This document shows, piece after piece, positions 1-7,155 of a stretch of DNA of 23,360 bases. The position numbers were made by a program, and so were the translations under genes. The DNA comes from an uncultured Peptoniphilus sp. (GTDB taxonomy: Bacteria > Bacillota > Clostridia > Tissierellales > Peptoniphilaceae). The notes under the pieces were generated by a model. That model made no database searches. It saw nothing but the letters and a program-made list of their open reading frames with translations, and had not been told where the DNA came from. The DNA lies in contig CABQNX010000019.1 of assembly GCA_902465645.1 (NCBI GenBank), positions 1 to 23,360 on the forward strand, in the 5' to 3' direction. The first letter of the stretch is position 1. The number at the start of each line of letters is the position of its first letter.

Positions 1-43
1 AAAAATAGTGCAAGATAGGAATTACTTCCTTTCTTACACTATT
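1..43. terminator. Imperfect hairpin at window edge
   Basis: The arms AAATAGTG and CACTATTT enclose a second stem, AAGATAGGAA against TTCCTTTCTT with one T-T mismatch, around a four-base loop. The run of A at the very left edge would read as a T tail on the minus strand, so it could be a second terminator behind the minus-strand flavoprotein gene, or the terminator of a gene beyond the edge. The window cuts the flank, so its orientation cannot be settled. Confidence 0.4.
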
Positions 44-52
44 TATGGTACT

Positions 53-101
53 AAAAAATGACCTCCTTAAGTTGGTTTTTAGGTCCAACTTTTGGGGGTC
101 A
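53..101 (-). terminator. Hairpin terminator of the flavodiiron gene, member of a repeat pair
   Basis: Two stem segments are visible: TGACCTCC (59-66) with GGGGGTCA (94-101, one G-U pair) and AAGTTGG (69-75) with CCAACTT (85-91), with a small TT/TT internal loop and a nine-base apical loop. Six A bases at 53-58 become a T tail on the minus strand, about 40 bases beyond the stop codon of the minus-strand gene ending at 141. The sequence is nearly the same as the reverse complement of the hairpin at 16328-16381, so it is also one copy of a dispersed repeat. Confidence 0.7.
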
Positions 102-140
102 GTTCATGCCATAAGTGGAGACTTTTTTTATTTGAATTTA

Positions 141-1352
141 TTAATCTTCTTTTGCTAAGATTTTTGCAGCCATTTCCTTACCAAAGTCTATAAGTTGTTT
201 TAATTCTTCATTAGTTGCTGCGCCTTGGATTTCAAGTTGAGTGTCAAGCACATCGTACTTGCCTTCTTCCATGTATTTTTTTAGAGTCTTTAGGGCTCCA
301 CCTGACCATGAGTAGGAACCGAAGATTCCCCAGTAGTTGTTCTTCATTCTTTGGTGAGAAACTTCTGTCAATAGGTAGTTCATTGGTGGGAATAGGTTGT
401 TGTCATAAGAACATGATCCCAAGATAACTCCCTTGTATCTCCAGATGTCAGAAAGTAGGTAGGAGTTTGAAGTCTTTGTTATGTCACGAACTTTGACGTT
501 TTTGATTCCACCTTCAGCAAGTCCTCTTGCTACTGCTTCTGCCATTGTTTCTGTGTTACCATACATTGATCCGTAGATTACCACACAACCATCAATAGTT
601 TCTTGCTTAGCAAGTGAAGTGTAGATGTCGATGATCTTTTGTGGGTTTTTTCTCCAAATAGGTCCGTGGTCTGGACAAATTAATTCAATATCAAGACCTT
701 CTAGTTTTTTAAGGGCTTTTAGGGCTTGATTTGCATACTTACCAACAATGTTGATGAAGTATCTTGTAGTTTCTTCCAGATAGTTTGAATCGTATTCGAT
801 TTGATCGTCAAAGATTCCACCATCAAGTGTTCCAAAGCCACCGAAGATGTCTTGTGAGAATAAAGTCTTAGTTGCTTCTTCATAGGCAACCATAGATTCT
901 GGCCAGTGAACCATTGGAGTCATGTAGAAAGTAAGTTTTCTATTACCAAGTTCAAGAGTTTCGCCTTCCTTAACTTCTATGATGTTGTCAGTAACTTCGT
1001 AGAAGTTCTTTAGCATTGCAACGGCTTTCTTGTTTGTAACAAGCTTTGCATCTGGATAAATATCCAAGATTGATTTAATTGAAGATGTGTGGTCTGGTTC
1101 CATGTGATTGATTACTATGTAATCAATTTTTTCATTTTCTCCAATAATTTCATTGATTTTTTGAATGTAATCGTCAATTGTGTTAACCCTTACTAGGTCG
1201 AAAAGTATATTTTTTTCTCCCTTTAATACAAAAGAGTTGTAAGCAACACCCTTTGGTAGTGGCCACATTCCTTCAAATAGTTCTGTCTTCCTATCATTTG
1301 TACCTATAAAATAAATATCATCTTTAATAGGCACTGACAATAAATTTTCCAT
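141..1352 (-). CDS. fprA: A-type flavodiiron protein (FprA-like oxygen/NO reductase)
   Basis: The 403-residue product has the two-domain layout of flavodiiron proteins: a metallo-beta-lactamase-like di-iron domain (about 1-250) and a flavodoxin domain (about 254-400). Di-iron ligands are visible as H83-x-E85-x-D87-H88, H149, D168 and H229 (in CPDHGP). The FMN phosphate loop is GSMYGNTE near 262. In the family, electrons from rubredoxin or a flavorubredoxin reductase reduce O2 to water (or NO to N2O) in the cytoplasm, protecting anaerobes. There is no fused rubredoxin domain, so the donor lies elsewhere. The ATG at 1350-1352 is preceded by AAGGAGGA (1356-1363), a strong ribosome site. It lies 126 bases downstream of the ttcA-like gene on the same strand, with no clear terminator between, so read-through is possible. 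O2 versus NO preference cannot be told from sequence. Confidence 0.93.
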   Translation of the reverse strand: MENLLSVPIKDDIYFIGTNDRKTELFEGMWPLPKGVAYNSFVLKGEKNILFDLVRVNTIDDYIQKINEIIGENEKIDYIVINHMEPDHTSSIKSILDIYPDAKLVTNKKAVAMLKNFYEVTDNIIEVKEGETLELGNRKLTFYMTPMVHWPESMVAYEEATKTLFSQDIFGGFGTLDGGIFDDQIEYDSNYLEETTRYFINIVGKYANQALKALKKLEGLDIELICPDHGPIWRKNPQKIIDIYTSLAKQETIDGCVVIYGSMYGNTETMAEAVARGLAEGGIKNVKVRDITKTSNSYLLSDIWRYKGVILGSCSYDNNLFPPMNYLLTEVSHQRMKNNYWGIFGSYSWSGGALKTLKKYMEEGKYDVLDTQLEIQGAATNEELKQLIDFGKEMAAKILAKED

Positions 1353-1478
1353 ATATCCTCCTTATATTTTCATAAAACAAGGACTTGATTAAGCCTTTGT
1401 TCTTCTTATTTAAGATAGTAAATATCACAATAACTTTCTTACCCCATAATCCCAATAAAATTCAGGATTAATATAATT

Positions 1479-2297
1479 TTAGTAAAACTCTAAAAAGCTG
1501 TGTCTCTCGCCCTTCTCCTTGTAGCCAAGGATTTGCTCCATGTTGACATTTTCTGTTGCACGCAAGAGGTTGATGTCCACGTTTTTATTTTCTTTCTTTA
1601 GCTCTTCAATGAGGTCTTTTATAAAAAATCTCTTGTTGCCAGACTTCTTTTGGGTAACTGTGCAGGCACAGTCAAGAGCAGTTAGTCCAGTTGACTTCAT
1701 AAACCTAATTATGGCTTCTTCCTTAACAAGATACATGGGCCTAATGAGCTCAAGACCTTCAAAGTTTTTAGACTTTAACTTTGGCATCATTGTCTTGAAA
1801 TCGCCAGCATAAATTATATTTAGAAGAACTGTCTCTATGACATCGTCAAAGTGATGGCCTAGAGCAAGCTTGTTGCAGCCAAGCTCTTGGGCTCTGTTGT
1901 ATAAGTTGCCACGACGCATCCTAGCGCACATGTAACAAGTTGATCCTCCTTCAGACAATTTTTCTGCAACAGAAAATACGTCAGAGTCGTGAACCTTAAC
2001 GGGTATACCAAGTTTCTCGCAGTTGTATTCAAGCCTTTGTCTGTTCTCAGGAAGGTAGCCTGGGTCCATGGCGATGAATTCTAATTCAAAGGGAACCTTG
2101 TTGTGCTTCTTGAGTTCTTGCAAGAGCTTAGCAAGAGTTAGGGAGTCCTTGCCTCCTGATATAGCAACAGCAATCTTGTCGCCAGGGCTAATCATTTCAT
2201 AATTGTTGATTCCCTTGACGAATTTTTTATAAATATCTCTCCTATAAGTTTTTATTAGGGACCTCTCTATGTCCACAATACTTTTAACTTTTTCCAA
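1479..2297 (-). CDS. TtcA-family PP-loop tRNA sulfurtransferase, TTG start
   Basis: The 272-residue product is an ATP pyrophosphatase of the N-type PP-loop class. SGGKDS lies at 47-52, a CYMC pair (C121, C124) sits where TtcA/TtuA enzymes bind a [4Fe-4S] cluster, and a further CAC lies near 210. GHHFDD (about 146-151) matches the family's second conserved block. Members adenylate a tRNA base and replace oxygen with sulfur; TtcA makes 2-thiocytidine at position 32, and TtuA makes 2-thio-ribothymidine. The length is close to, though shorter than, E. coli TtcA, and there are no extra zinc-finger cysteines at the N terminus, which argues against TtuA. The start is TTG (2295-2297), chosen because AAGGTG lies seven bases upstream and no ATG precedes the conserved region. 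The exact tRNA target in this lineage is uncertain. Confidence 0.82.
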   Translation of the reverse strand: MEKVKSIVDIERSLIKTYRRDIYKKFVKGINNYEMISPGDKIAVAISGGKDSLTLAKLLQELKKHNKVPFELEFIAMDPGYLPENRQRLEYNCEKLGIPVKVHDSDVFSVAEKLSEGGSTCYMCARMRRGNLYNRAQELGCNKLALGHHFDDVIETVLLNIIYAGDFKTMMPKLKSKNFEGLELIRPMYLVKEEAIIRFMKSTGLTALDCACTVTQKKSGNKRFFIKDLIEELKKENKNVDINLLRATENVNMEQILGYKEKGERHSFLEFY

Positions 2298-2325
2298 AAA
2301 ATTTCACCTTTACCAATCTGTTTTT

Positions 2326-2355
2326 ATTATAGCATAGTTATTTACTTATTGATAA
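2326..2355 (-). promoter_or_regulatory. Promoter of the ttcA-like gene
   Basis: On the minus strand a perfect TATAAT (2326-2331) is preceded by TGC, giving an extended -10 element. A weak -35 (TTATCA, 2350-2355) lies 18 bases away. The TTG start is about 29 bases downstream of the -10. This is motif evidence only. Confidence 0.6.
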
Positions 2356-2483
2356 GAAAGTATAAATCTTTAAGACCTTCCTAATGAAAATAAAATCCAG
2401 GTCAAAAATTTTCTTAAAAATTATAACACAAGAAGTCTTTTATAAAAATATTTTTGGGAATATATAGGTAAAGTTCATTAAAT

Positions 2484-2512
2484 TATAAAAACAAAGTCCT
2501 TTGTGATATAAT
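2484..2512 (+). promoter_or_regulatory. Promoter of the pncB operon
   Basis: An extended -10 element, TGATATAAT (TATAAT at 2507-2512), lies about 58 bases before the pncB ATG. The -35 region (around 2484-2489) is weak, as expected where TGn supports the -10. The divergent minus-strand promoter lies about 150 bases away, so the two transcripts share this 273-base region. Confidence 0.6.
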
Positions 2513-2532
2513 TTATGTAATTAACTAAAGGG

Positions 2533-2549
2533 AACTAGCCGAGCTAGTT
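2533..2549 (+). promoter_or_regulatory. Short perfect palindrome in the pncB leader
   Basis: AACTAGC and GCTAGTT face each other across CGA. The element lies roughly 15-30 bases after the expected transcription start and just before the ribosome site AAGGAAG (about 2558). It could be an operator or a small leader hairpin. It does not resemble the niacin-repressor sites I know, and its role is unproven. Confidence 0.35.
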
Positions 2550-2570
2550 GAAAGAAAAGGAAGTATTAAA

Positions 2571-4025
2571 ATGGTAAATTATAATGTAAAGAAAAACTAC
2601 ACTCTGCTTGTGGATTTCTATGAGCTGACAATGGCAAATGGATTCTTTAAGGAAGGACTAAGGGACAAGACAGTCATCTTCGACATGTTCTTTAGAGAGG
2701 TGCCTGACAATGGAGAGTACACAATTGTTGCAGGCCTTGAACAACTTATCGAGTATATGGAAAATCTTCACTTCTCTGATGAAGACATAGACTTTTTAAG
2801 AGAAAAAGGAATTTTTGACGAAGAATTTTTAACTTACTTAAAGAATTTTGAATTTAAGTGTGACGTTTGGGCAATGCCAGAAGGAACCTTGGCCTTTCCT
2901 GGCGAACCACTATTAACAGTAAGAGGTCCTGCAATCCAAGCACAAATGCTTGAAACTATGGTCCTACTTACAATTAATCACCAATCAATGATTGCAACTA
3001 AGGCATCAAGAATTGTTAAACAAGCCAAGGGCAGACCAGTTGTTGAATTTGGATCCAGAAGGGCCCAAGGATATTCTGCAGCCAATCTTGGAGCAAGGGC
3101 AGCCTACATTGGTGGCTGTGCAGGAACAGCCAACACCTTGACAGACAAGATGTTTGGGGTGCCAGCTCTTGGAACAATGGCCCACTCTTGGGTTCAAATG
3201 TTTGACACAGAACTAGAAGCCTTTAGGGCCTTTGCAAGAGTCTATCCAGACAACTGCCTACTTCTTGTTGACACTTATGACACCTTAAAGGAAGGTGTCC
3301 CTAATGCCATCAAGGTCTTTGACGAAGAAGTTGTCCCACGTGGATTTAGACCTAAGGGAATAAGGATTGACTCAGGAGATATCACTTATATTTCCAACAA
3401 GGCGAGGAAGATGCTTGATGACGCAGGCTACGAAGATGTTCAGATTATGGCATCCAACTCCCTAGACGAGTACACAATTAGGACAATCCTCCACCAAGGA
3501 GCAAAGCTTGACTCCTTTGGAGTTGGTGAAAGACTAATCACATCAAAGTCATCACCAGTTTTTGGTGGAGTTTATAAACTTGTTGCCACAGAAGATGAAA
3601 ATGGAAAAATCACTCCAAAGATTAAAATTTCTGAAAACGTGGCAAAAATTACTACACCAGGCTTTAAGGAACTTTACAGGTTCTATGAAAATGAAACAGG
3701 CAAGGCCATGGGTGATGTCATTGCCCTAAGAGATGAAGAAATCCCTAAGGACAATTACGAAGTCTTCCACCCAATTTACACTTGGAAGAGAAAGACCCTT
3801 ACAGACTACACAGTTAAGAAGGTCCTTGTCCAAATTTATGACAAGGGAGAACTTATCTATGACATGCCAAGTCTTGATGAAATAAGACAAAGGGCCAAGG
3901 ATGAACTCGATACCCTTTGGGAAGAAACAAAGAGACTTGACAATCCAAATGAATACATTGTCGACTTGTCAGAAGAACTTTGGCAACTAAAGGACAACTT
4001 ATTAAAGAAGCACGGAAAAAATTAA
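2571..4025 (+). CDS. pncB: Nicotinate phosphoribosyltransferase
   Basis: The 484-residue product matches nicotinate phosphoribosyltransferase across its length. The start has the family opening (LLVDFYELTMANG), FGSRRAQG lies near 162, and GTMAHSW carries H205, placed like the autophosphorylated histidine of the family. RIDSGDI near 264 belongs to the phosphoribosyl-binding sheet. The enzyme joins nicotinate to PRPP with ATP hydrolysis, giving nicotinate mononucleotide, the first step of the Preiss-Handler NAD salvage route in the cytoplasm. ATG 2571 is preceded by AAGGAAG and starts directly at the conserved N terminus. It is the first gene of a four-gene run, with the radical SAM gene following after 21 bases. 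Full length, with no sign of damage. Confidence 0.95.
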   Translation: MVNYNVKKNYTLLVDFYELTMANGFFKEGLRDKTVIFDMFFREVPDNGEYTIVAGLEQLIEYMENLHFSDEDIDFLREKGIFDEEFLTYLKNFEFKCDVWAMPEGTLAFPGEPLLTVRGPAIQAQMLETMVLLTINHQSMIATKASRIVKQAKGRPVVEFGSRRAQGYSAANLGARAAYIGGCAGTANTLTDKMFGVPALGTMAHSWVQMFDTELEAFRAFARVYPDNCLLLVDTYDTLKEGVPNAIKVFDEEVVPRGFRPKGIRIDSGDITYISNKARKMLDDAGYEDVQIMASNSLDEYTIRTILHQGAKLDSFGVGERLITSKSSPVFGGVYKLVATEDENGKITPKIKISENVAKITTPGFKELYRFYENETGKAMGDVIALRDEEIPKDNYEVFHPIYTWKRKTLTDYTVKKVLVQIYDKGELIYDMPSLDEIRQRAKDELDTLWEETKRLDNPNEYIVDLSEELWQLKDNLLKKHGKN

Positions 4026-4046
4026 AATAAAAGAGAGGGAAGTTAT

Positions 4047-4913
4047 ATGCAGTATTACGGAAATGTTTTTAGACCGCCAAGTGAGGCTAGGTCATTAATA
4101 GTTCAAGCTACAGTGGGTTGCTCTCACAACGACTGTACTTTTTGCTACATGTACAAGGAAGATGATTTTAGAATAAGATCCCTTGAAGACATAAAGAAGG
4201 ACCTAATAGAAATGAGTTCCTATGGAGATTACTTTGAAAGAATCTTCTTGGCAGATGGGGATGCCTTAGTATTAAAGACAGAGGATCTTGTTGAAATCCT
4301 AAGGACAATAAAAAAATATTATCCCAATGTAAAGAGGGTTTCTTCCTATGCAACTGCCCAAGATATAAATAGGAAGTCCCTAGAAGAACTAAAAGAACTT
4401 AGGACTGAAGGACTTGAAATGCTCTATATTGGATTTGAAACAGGAGACGAAGAGCTCCTAAAGGAAATTAATAAGGGCGTAACTTATGAAGAATATGTGA
4501 CTGCCATGAAGAAGGCAAAGGAAGCTGGCTTTACAACTTCCATCACAATCATAGCAGGCCTTGGCGGAGTAGAGGGCATGGAGAGAAATGCCATTGGAAC
4601 TGCCAAACTAATTTCAGAAACTAAGCCAGATTTCTTGGGTTATCTTACAATGAGGATCTACAAGAACACACCTCTTTATGAAGACTATGCAAGTGGCAAG
4701 TTCAAGATGCCAGATGCAGGTCAAATCCTTGAAGAAATGAAAATATTCTTGGAACACGTGGACTCTGAAGGCACAGTATTTAGGTCCAACCACGCTTCCA
4801 ACTACGTTCTACTTGCAGGAACTTTAAACCAAGACAGGGAAGGTCTAATAAGTGCTATAGAAAGGACCCTAAAGAAAAAGTCCTTTAGGCCTGATGTATT
4901 GAGAGGATTTTAA
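4047..4913 (+). CDS. Small radical SAM protein with CX4CX2C cluster motif
   Basis: The 288-residue product begins with a short lead and then C25-x4-C30-x2-C33 (within GCSHNDCTFCYMY). This spaced variant of the radical SAM cysteine motif is seen in a group of Elp3/B12-independent radical SAM proteins often annotated only by superfamily. GFETGDEELL (about 130-139) matches the SAM-contacting strand of the barrel. No extra iron-sulfur domain, B12 domain or TRAM domain is present, so it looks like a bare partial TIM barrel. Substrate and reaction are not identifiable from sequence. The start at 4047 has GAGGGAAG just upstream. It follows pncB by 21 bases and precedes the next gene by two, so it is very probably cotranscribed with both. 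Confidence 0.85.
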   Translation: MQYYGNVFRPPSEARSLIVQATVGCSHNDCTFCYMYKEDDFRIRSLEDIKKDLIEMSSYGDYFERIFLADGDALVLKTEDLVEILRTIKKYYPNVKRVSSYATAQDINRKSLEELKELRTEGLEMLYIGFETGDEELLKEINKGVTYEEYVTAMKKAKEAGFTTSITIIAGLGGVEGMERNAIGTAKLISETKPDFLGYLTMRIYKNTPLYEDYASGKFKMPDAGQILEEMKIFLEHVDSEGTVFRSNHASNYVLLAGTLNQDREGLISAIERTLKKKSFRPDVLRGF

Positions 4914-4915
4914 AA

Positions 4916-5356
4916 TTGAAGGACAAGAATTTTGAAAGCATGGATGAAGGGCAAAGGTTAAAAAATTTAAAAAAAGACTTGGACTCTGGAGTCATTTCCT
5001 TTGAAGAAAAGACTGAAGAGACCTCCCTTGCCCTAAATCCTGTTAGGTACCTAATCCCCCTTGAGAGGGAGCCCAATAAAAAGGAGAAACTTGACATTGA
5101 CTACAAGAAGAAGGAAGGACCTAGTGACAAAAATTTCGAAATTATTATTGAGCTAAATCCAGAAGGTCATGAAGTTAAGAAGAGGGGAAGGTCGTCAAGA
5201 CTTCCTGCCCCTCACGAGGGCGGGTATCTTCAAAGGACAAAGAGAGAAAACCCCAAGATAGATAAGGGCTCTCTCTTTTATGACTACCTAGAGATTTACT
5301 TAAACAGAACAAAAAACATAGAGAAAAAATTTTTTGAAGACTACTTTGGAATGTAG
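4916..5356 (+). CDS. Unrecognised charged protein, 146 residues, TTG start
   Basis: I do not recognise this product. It is rich in Lys, Glu and Asp, has no signal peptide or membrane segment, and is probably cytoplasmic. The first 60 residues look partly helical (KNLKKDL, then FEEKTEET). A middle block (about residues 20-45) contains NPVRYLIPLER, a Lys/Arg-rich block with RGRSSRLPAP follows near 85-95, and the end is aromatic (FYDYLEIYLNR, then FFEDYFGM). The start chosen is TTG 4916, two bases after the upstream stop, with AGAGGAT about eight bases before it; an in-frame ATG at 4940 is the alternative (138 residues). Position in a tight run between a radical SAM gene and a transporter-like gene, and codon use like its neighbours, support a real gene. 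Confidence 0.65.
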   Translation: MKDKNFESMDEGQRLKNLKKDLDSGVISFEEKTEETSLALNPVRYLIPLEREPNKKEKLDIDYKKKEGPSDKNFEIIIELNPEGHEVKKRGRSSRLPAPHEGGYLQRTKRENPKIDKGSLFYDYLEIYLNRTKNIEKKFFEDYFGM

Positions 5357-5376
5357 CTTCAAGGAAAGAGGAAAAA

Positions 5377-6585
5377 ATGGAAGAAAAAAGAGAATTAAAA
5401 GAAAAAAACACCCCGTCAAAATTGACCTTTAAGACAGATGTCTACAAGAAAATATTTTTGACAGGGCTTGCCCTCTTATTTGTGGTATACTTATTTGTAA
5501 ACTCCAGGACAATATTTTCAGGCCTTGGAGTCTTGCTTGGCATTTGCGCTCCCTTCATTTTAGGAGGAGTCATTGCCTTTATAATGAAAATACCCCTAAA
5601 CTTTTTAGAGGACAAAGTTTTTGACAAGATAAAAAATGAAAAATTTCAAAAGCACAAGAGGACAATATCCATTGCCTTATCCTTTATAGTGATAATCCTA
5701 GTTTTCTTTATCATTACGGCAGTAATTGTCCCACAACTAATCAATTCCTTTAACGAACTCAGGAAGTCCCTTCCAAGTTTCTTGCAAATGGCAATTGATA
5801 AGACAAGAGAGATTCCTTATCTCAATAATTATTCTGACAGGCTCCAAGCTGAGTACGACAATTTGTCTTGGAATGAAATTTTTAATAGGGTCAAGGGCTT
5901 CGTGAAATCTGATGAAAATTCATCCCACATACTAAACTCTGCACTTTCCACTGCATCAAGTATATTAGGTGGTTTGGTTTCCTTCTTCCTTGCACTTATT
6001 ACATCAATTTACATCCTTGCAGACAAGGAAAGACTGGGCTATCAAGCAACAAGAATTTGCTACTCATATTTTAACAACAAGGTCGCAAACAAAATCTTAC
6101 ACGTTGCCCACCTTTTACATGAAAACTTCTTTGGTTTCATCAGGGGACAGCTTACAGTTTCAACCTTTATAGGTATAGCAACTTTTATTGCTTGCTTAAT
6201 TTTAAGAATGCCAAATGCAGCCACAATTGGTGTAATAGTTGGTGTCACAGACCTTATTCCAATTATTGGTCCTTTCCTTGGTGGTGCCATGGCCTTTGTC
6301 ATGATTGTAATCGAAGACCCAACAAAGGGCCTTATCTTTATAGCCTTGGTCCTAATCTTGCAACAAGTTGAGTCAAACCTAGTTTATCCGAAACTTGTTG
6401 GTAACGAAGTTGGACTTCCGTCACTTTGGACTCTTGTGGCAATTACAATAGGTGGTTCACTCTTTGGTGTAGTGGGCATGTGGGGCTTCATACCACTTGC
6501 ATCAACTATCTACGCTCTAATAAAAGAGTACACAGAGTACAAGATTAATGAAAAGAATCTAGACCTAAGAATGAAAAAAATATAA
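5377..6585 (+). CDS. AI-2E/PerM-family membrane protein
   Basis: The 402-residue protein has a charged N-terminal tail, two membrane segments near 28-45 and 50-72, a third near 98-122, a soluble stretch to about 185, and at least four more segments in the C-terminal half. GVTDLIPIIGPFLGG (residues 289-303) is a hallmark of the AI-2E transporter family (TqsA, PerM, YtvI). Members include exporters of small molecules and Na+(Li+)/H+ antiporters, so the AI-2 label is not evidence of quorum sensing here. AGAGGA precedes ATG 5377 by a few bases, 20 bases after the previous stop. It is last in the pncB operon and is followed at once by a terminator. The substrate is unknown. Confidence 0.85.
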   Translation: MEEKRELKEKNTPSKLTFKTDVYKKIFLTGLALLFVVYLFVNSRTIFSGLGVLLGICAPFILGGVIAFIMKIPLNFLEDKVFDKIKNEKFQKHKRTISIALSFIVIILVFFIITAVIVPQLINSFNELRKSLPSFLQMAIDKTREIPYLNNYSDRLQAEYDNLSWNEIFNRVKGFVKSDENSSHILNSALSTASSILGGLVSFFLALITSIYILADKERLGYQATRICYSYFNNKVANKILHVAHLLHENFFGFIRGQLTVSTFIGIATFIACLILRMPNAATIGVIVGVTDLIPIIGPFLGGAMAFVMIVIEDPTKGLIFIALVLILQQVESNLVYPKLVGNEVGLPSLWTLVAITIGGSLFGVVGMWGFIPLASTIYALIKEYTEYKINEKNLDLRMKKI

Positions 6586-6590
6586 ACAAA

Positions 6591-6622
6591 AAAGACTTCT
6601 CATTTCACAGTGAGAAGTCTTT
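6591..6622. terminator. Bidirectional terminator between convergent genes
   Basis: A perfect 12-base stem, AAAGACTTCTCA (6591-6602) against TGAGAAGTCTTT (6611-6622), has an eight-base loop. A bases before it and T bases after it suit both strands. It sits six bases after the AI-2E-family stop and about 20 bases after the stop of the minus-strand EncFtn-like gene. Confidence 0.85.
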
Positions 6623-6643
6623 CTTTATGCAAAAAATTATATC

Positions 6644-7015
6644 TTATTTAGATTTCTTCTTTGTAGTTTTCTTTGACTTAGAAGATTTTTTATCATCTTC
6701 TTCATCTTCGTCATCTTCCTTGGCATTTTCTTCTGCTTCCATGATGTTGCCTTCGCAGAATAAGTAAGTCCTCATTTGTTCGTCCCAACCTTCTTGGTTA
6801 CGACGAAGCCATTCAAGTGTCATCATTGCGTGTTCAATTTCTTCTTCGGCATTGTGCCACATGATTTCCTTTAGTTCTTTGTCGTCAGTAACTGCAACTC
6901 TTTGGTAGTACCAGTCAACTGCTTCGATTTCTTCTTTTAGAGAGTTAATTGCTCTTACAATTTCCCTTTGCTTCTTCGTCATTTCACTAGCGGGTTCATG
7001 ATAATCGTTAGCCAT
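6644..7015 (-). CDS. Encapsulated-ferritin (EncFtn) family ferritin-like protein
   Basis: The 123-residue product closely follows the EncFtn family known from Rhodospirillum rubrum. It has HEP near the start, EEIEAVDWYYQR (28-39), HNAEEEIEHAMMTLEW (54-69), and MRTYLF (81-86). By alignment from memory, the iron ligands are E29, E59 and H62 (E-x-x-H), with E28, E31 and W35 matching the entry-site residues. Family members are two-helix half-ferritins that form ring-shaped decamers, oxidise Fe2+ and are usually packed in an encapsulin shell. The tail here is Asp/Glu-rich and then Lys/Ser-rich, without the usual Leu-Gly-Ser-Leu-type loading peptide, and no shell gene is in the window. The start is ATG 7013-7015. 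A longer frame from 7030 would place AAGGAGG (7021-7027) inside the coding region, and that box is spaced correctly for 7015. The promoter is shared back-to-back with opuC. Confidence 0.88.
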   Translation of the reverse strand: MANDYHEPASEMTKKQREIVRAINSLKEEIEAVDWYYQRVAVTDDKELKEIMWHNAEEEIEHAMMTLEWLRRNQEGWDEQMRTYLFCEGNIMEAEENAKEDDEDEEDDKKSSKSKKTTKKKSK

Positions 7016-7060
7016 AATAACCTCCTTCATAATAAAAAATGTAAATGTTCTTACAAGTAA

Positions 7061-7066
7061 ATTATA
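7061..7066 (-). promoter_or_regulatory. Extended -10 of the EncFtn-like gene
   Basis: On the minus strand GTGCTATAAT gives a TATAAT with upstream TGC, about 45 bases before the start codon. No good -35 is seen (TTCCTT at 17 bases). The near-palindromic AGTGTTAGTGCT just upstream might bind a regulator, but it does not match Fur or PerR boxes that I know. Confidence 0.5.
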
Positions 7067-7094
7067 GCACTAACACTTTATCAAAGGAATGGAT

Positions 7095-7123
7095 TTTTCA
7101 AACTTCCTCTTTTTGGGTATAAT
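7095..7123 (+). promoter_or_regulatory. Promoter of the opuC operon
   Basis: TTTTCA (7095-7100), a 17-base spacer, then TATAAT (7118-7123). It leaves a leader of about 80 bases before opuCA. Confidence 0.6.
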
Positions 7124-7155
7124 AGTCATAGTTGAAAAATTAGAAAGCAAGCAAA

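Noticed and set aside
1378..1412. Inverted repeat AACAAGG...CCTTTGTT between the ttcA-like and fprA genes considered as a terminator
   Set aside because: The stem is imperfect, with a bulge and a long loop, and no T-run follows on the minus strand.
5377..6585. The AI-2E-family gene as evidence of autoinducer-2 quorum sensing
   Set aside because: The family name is historical and broad; members include antiporters and exporters of unknown substrates, and no luxS or AI-2 gene is nearby.
7016..7030. A five-residue N-terminal extension of the EncFtn-like protein starting at 7030
   Set aside because: The AAGGAGG ribosome site at 7021-7027 would lie inside the coding region. It is correctly spaced for the ATG at 7013-7015, where the family's N terminus begins.
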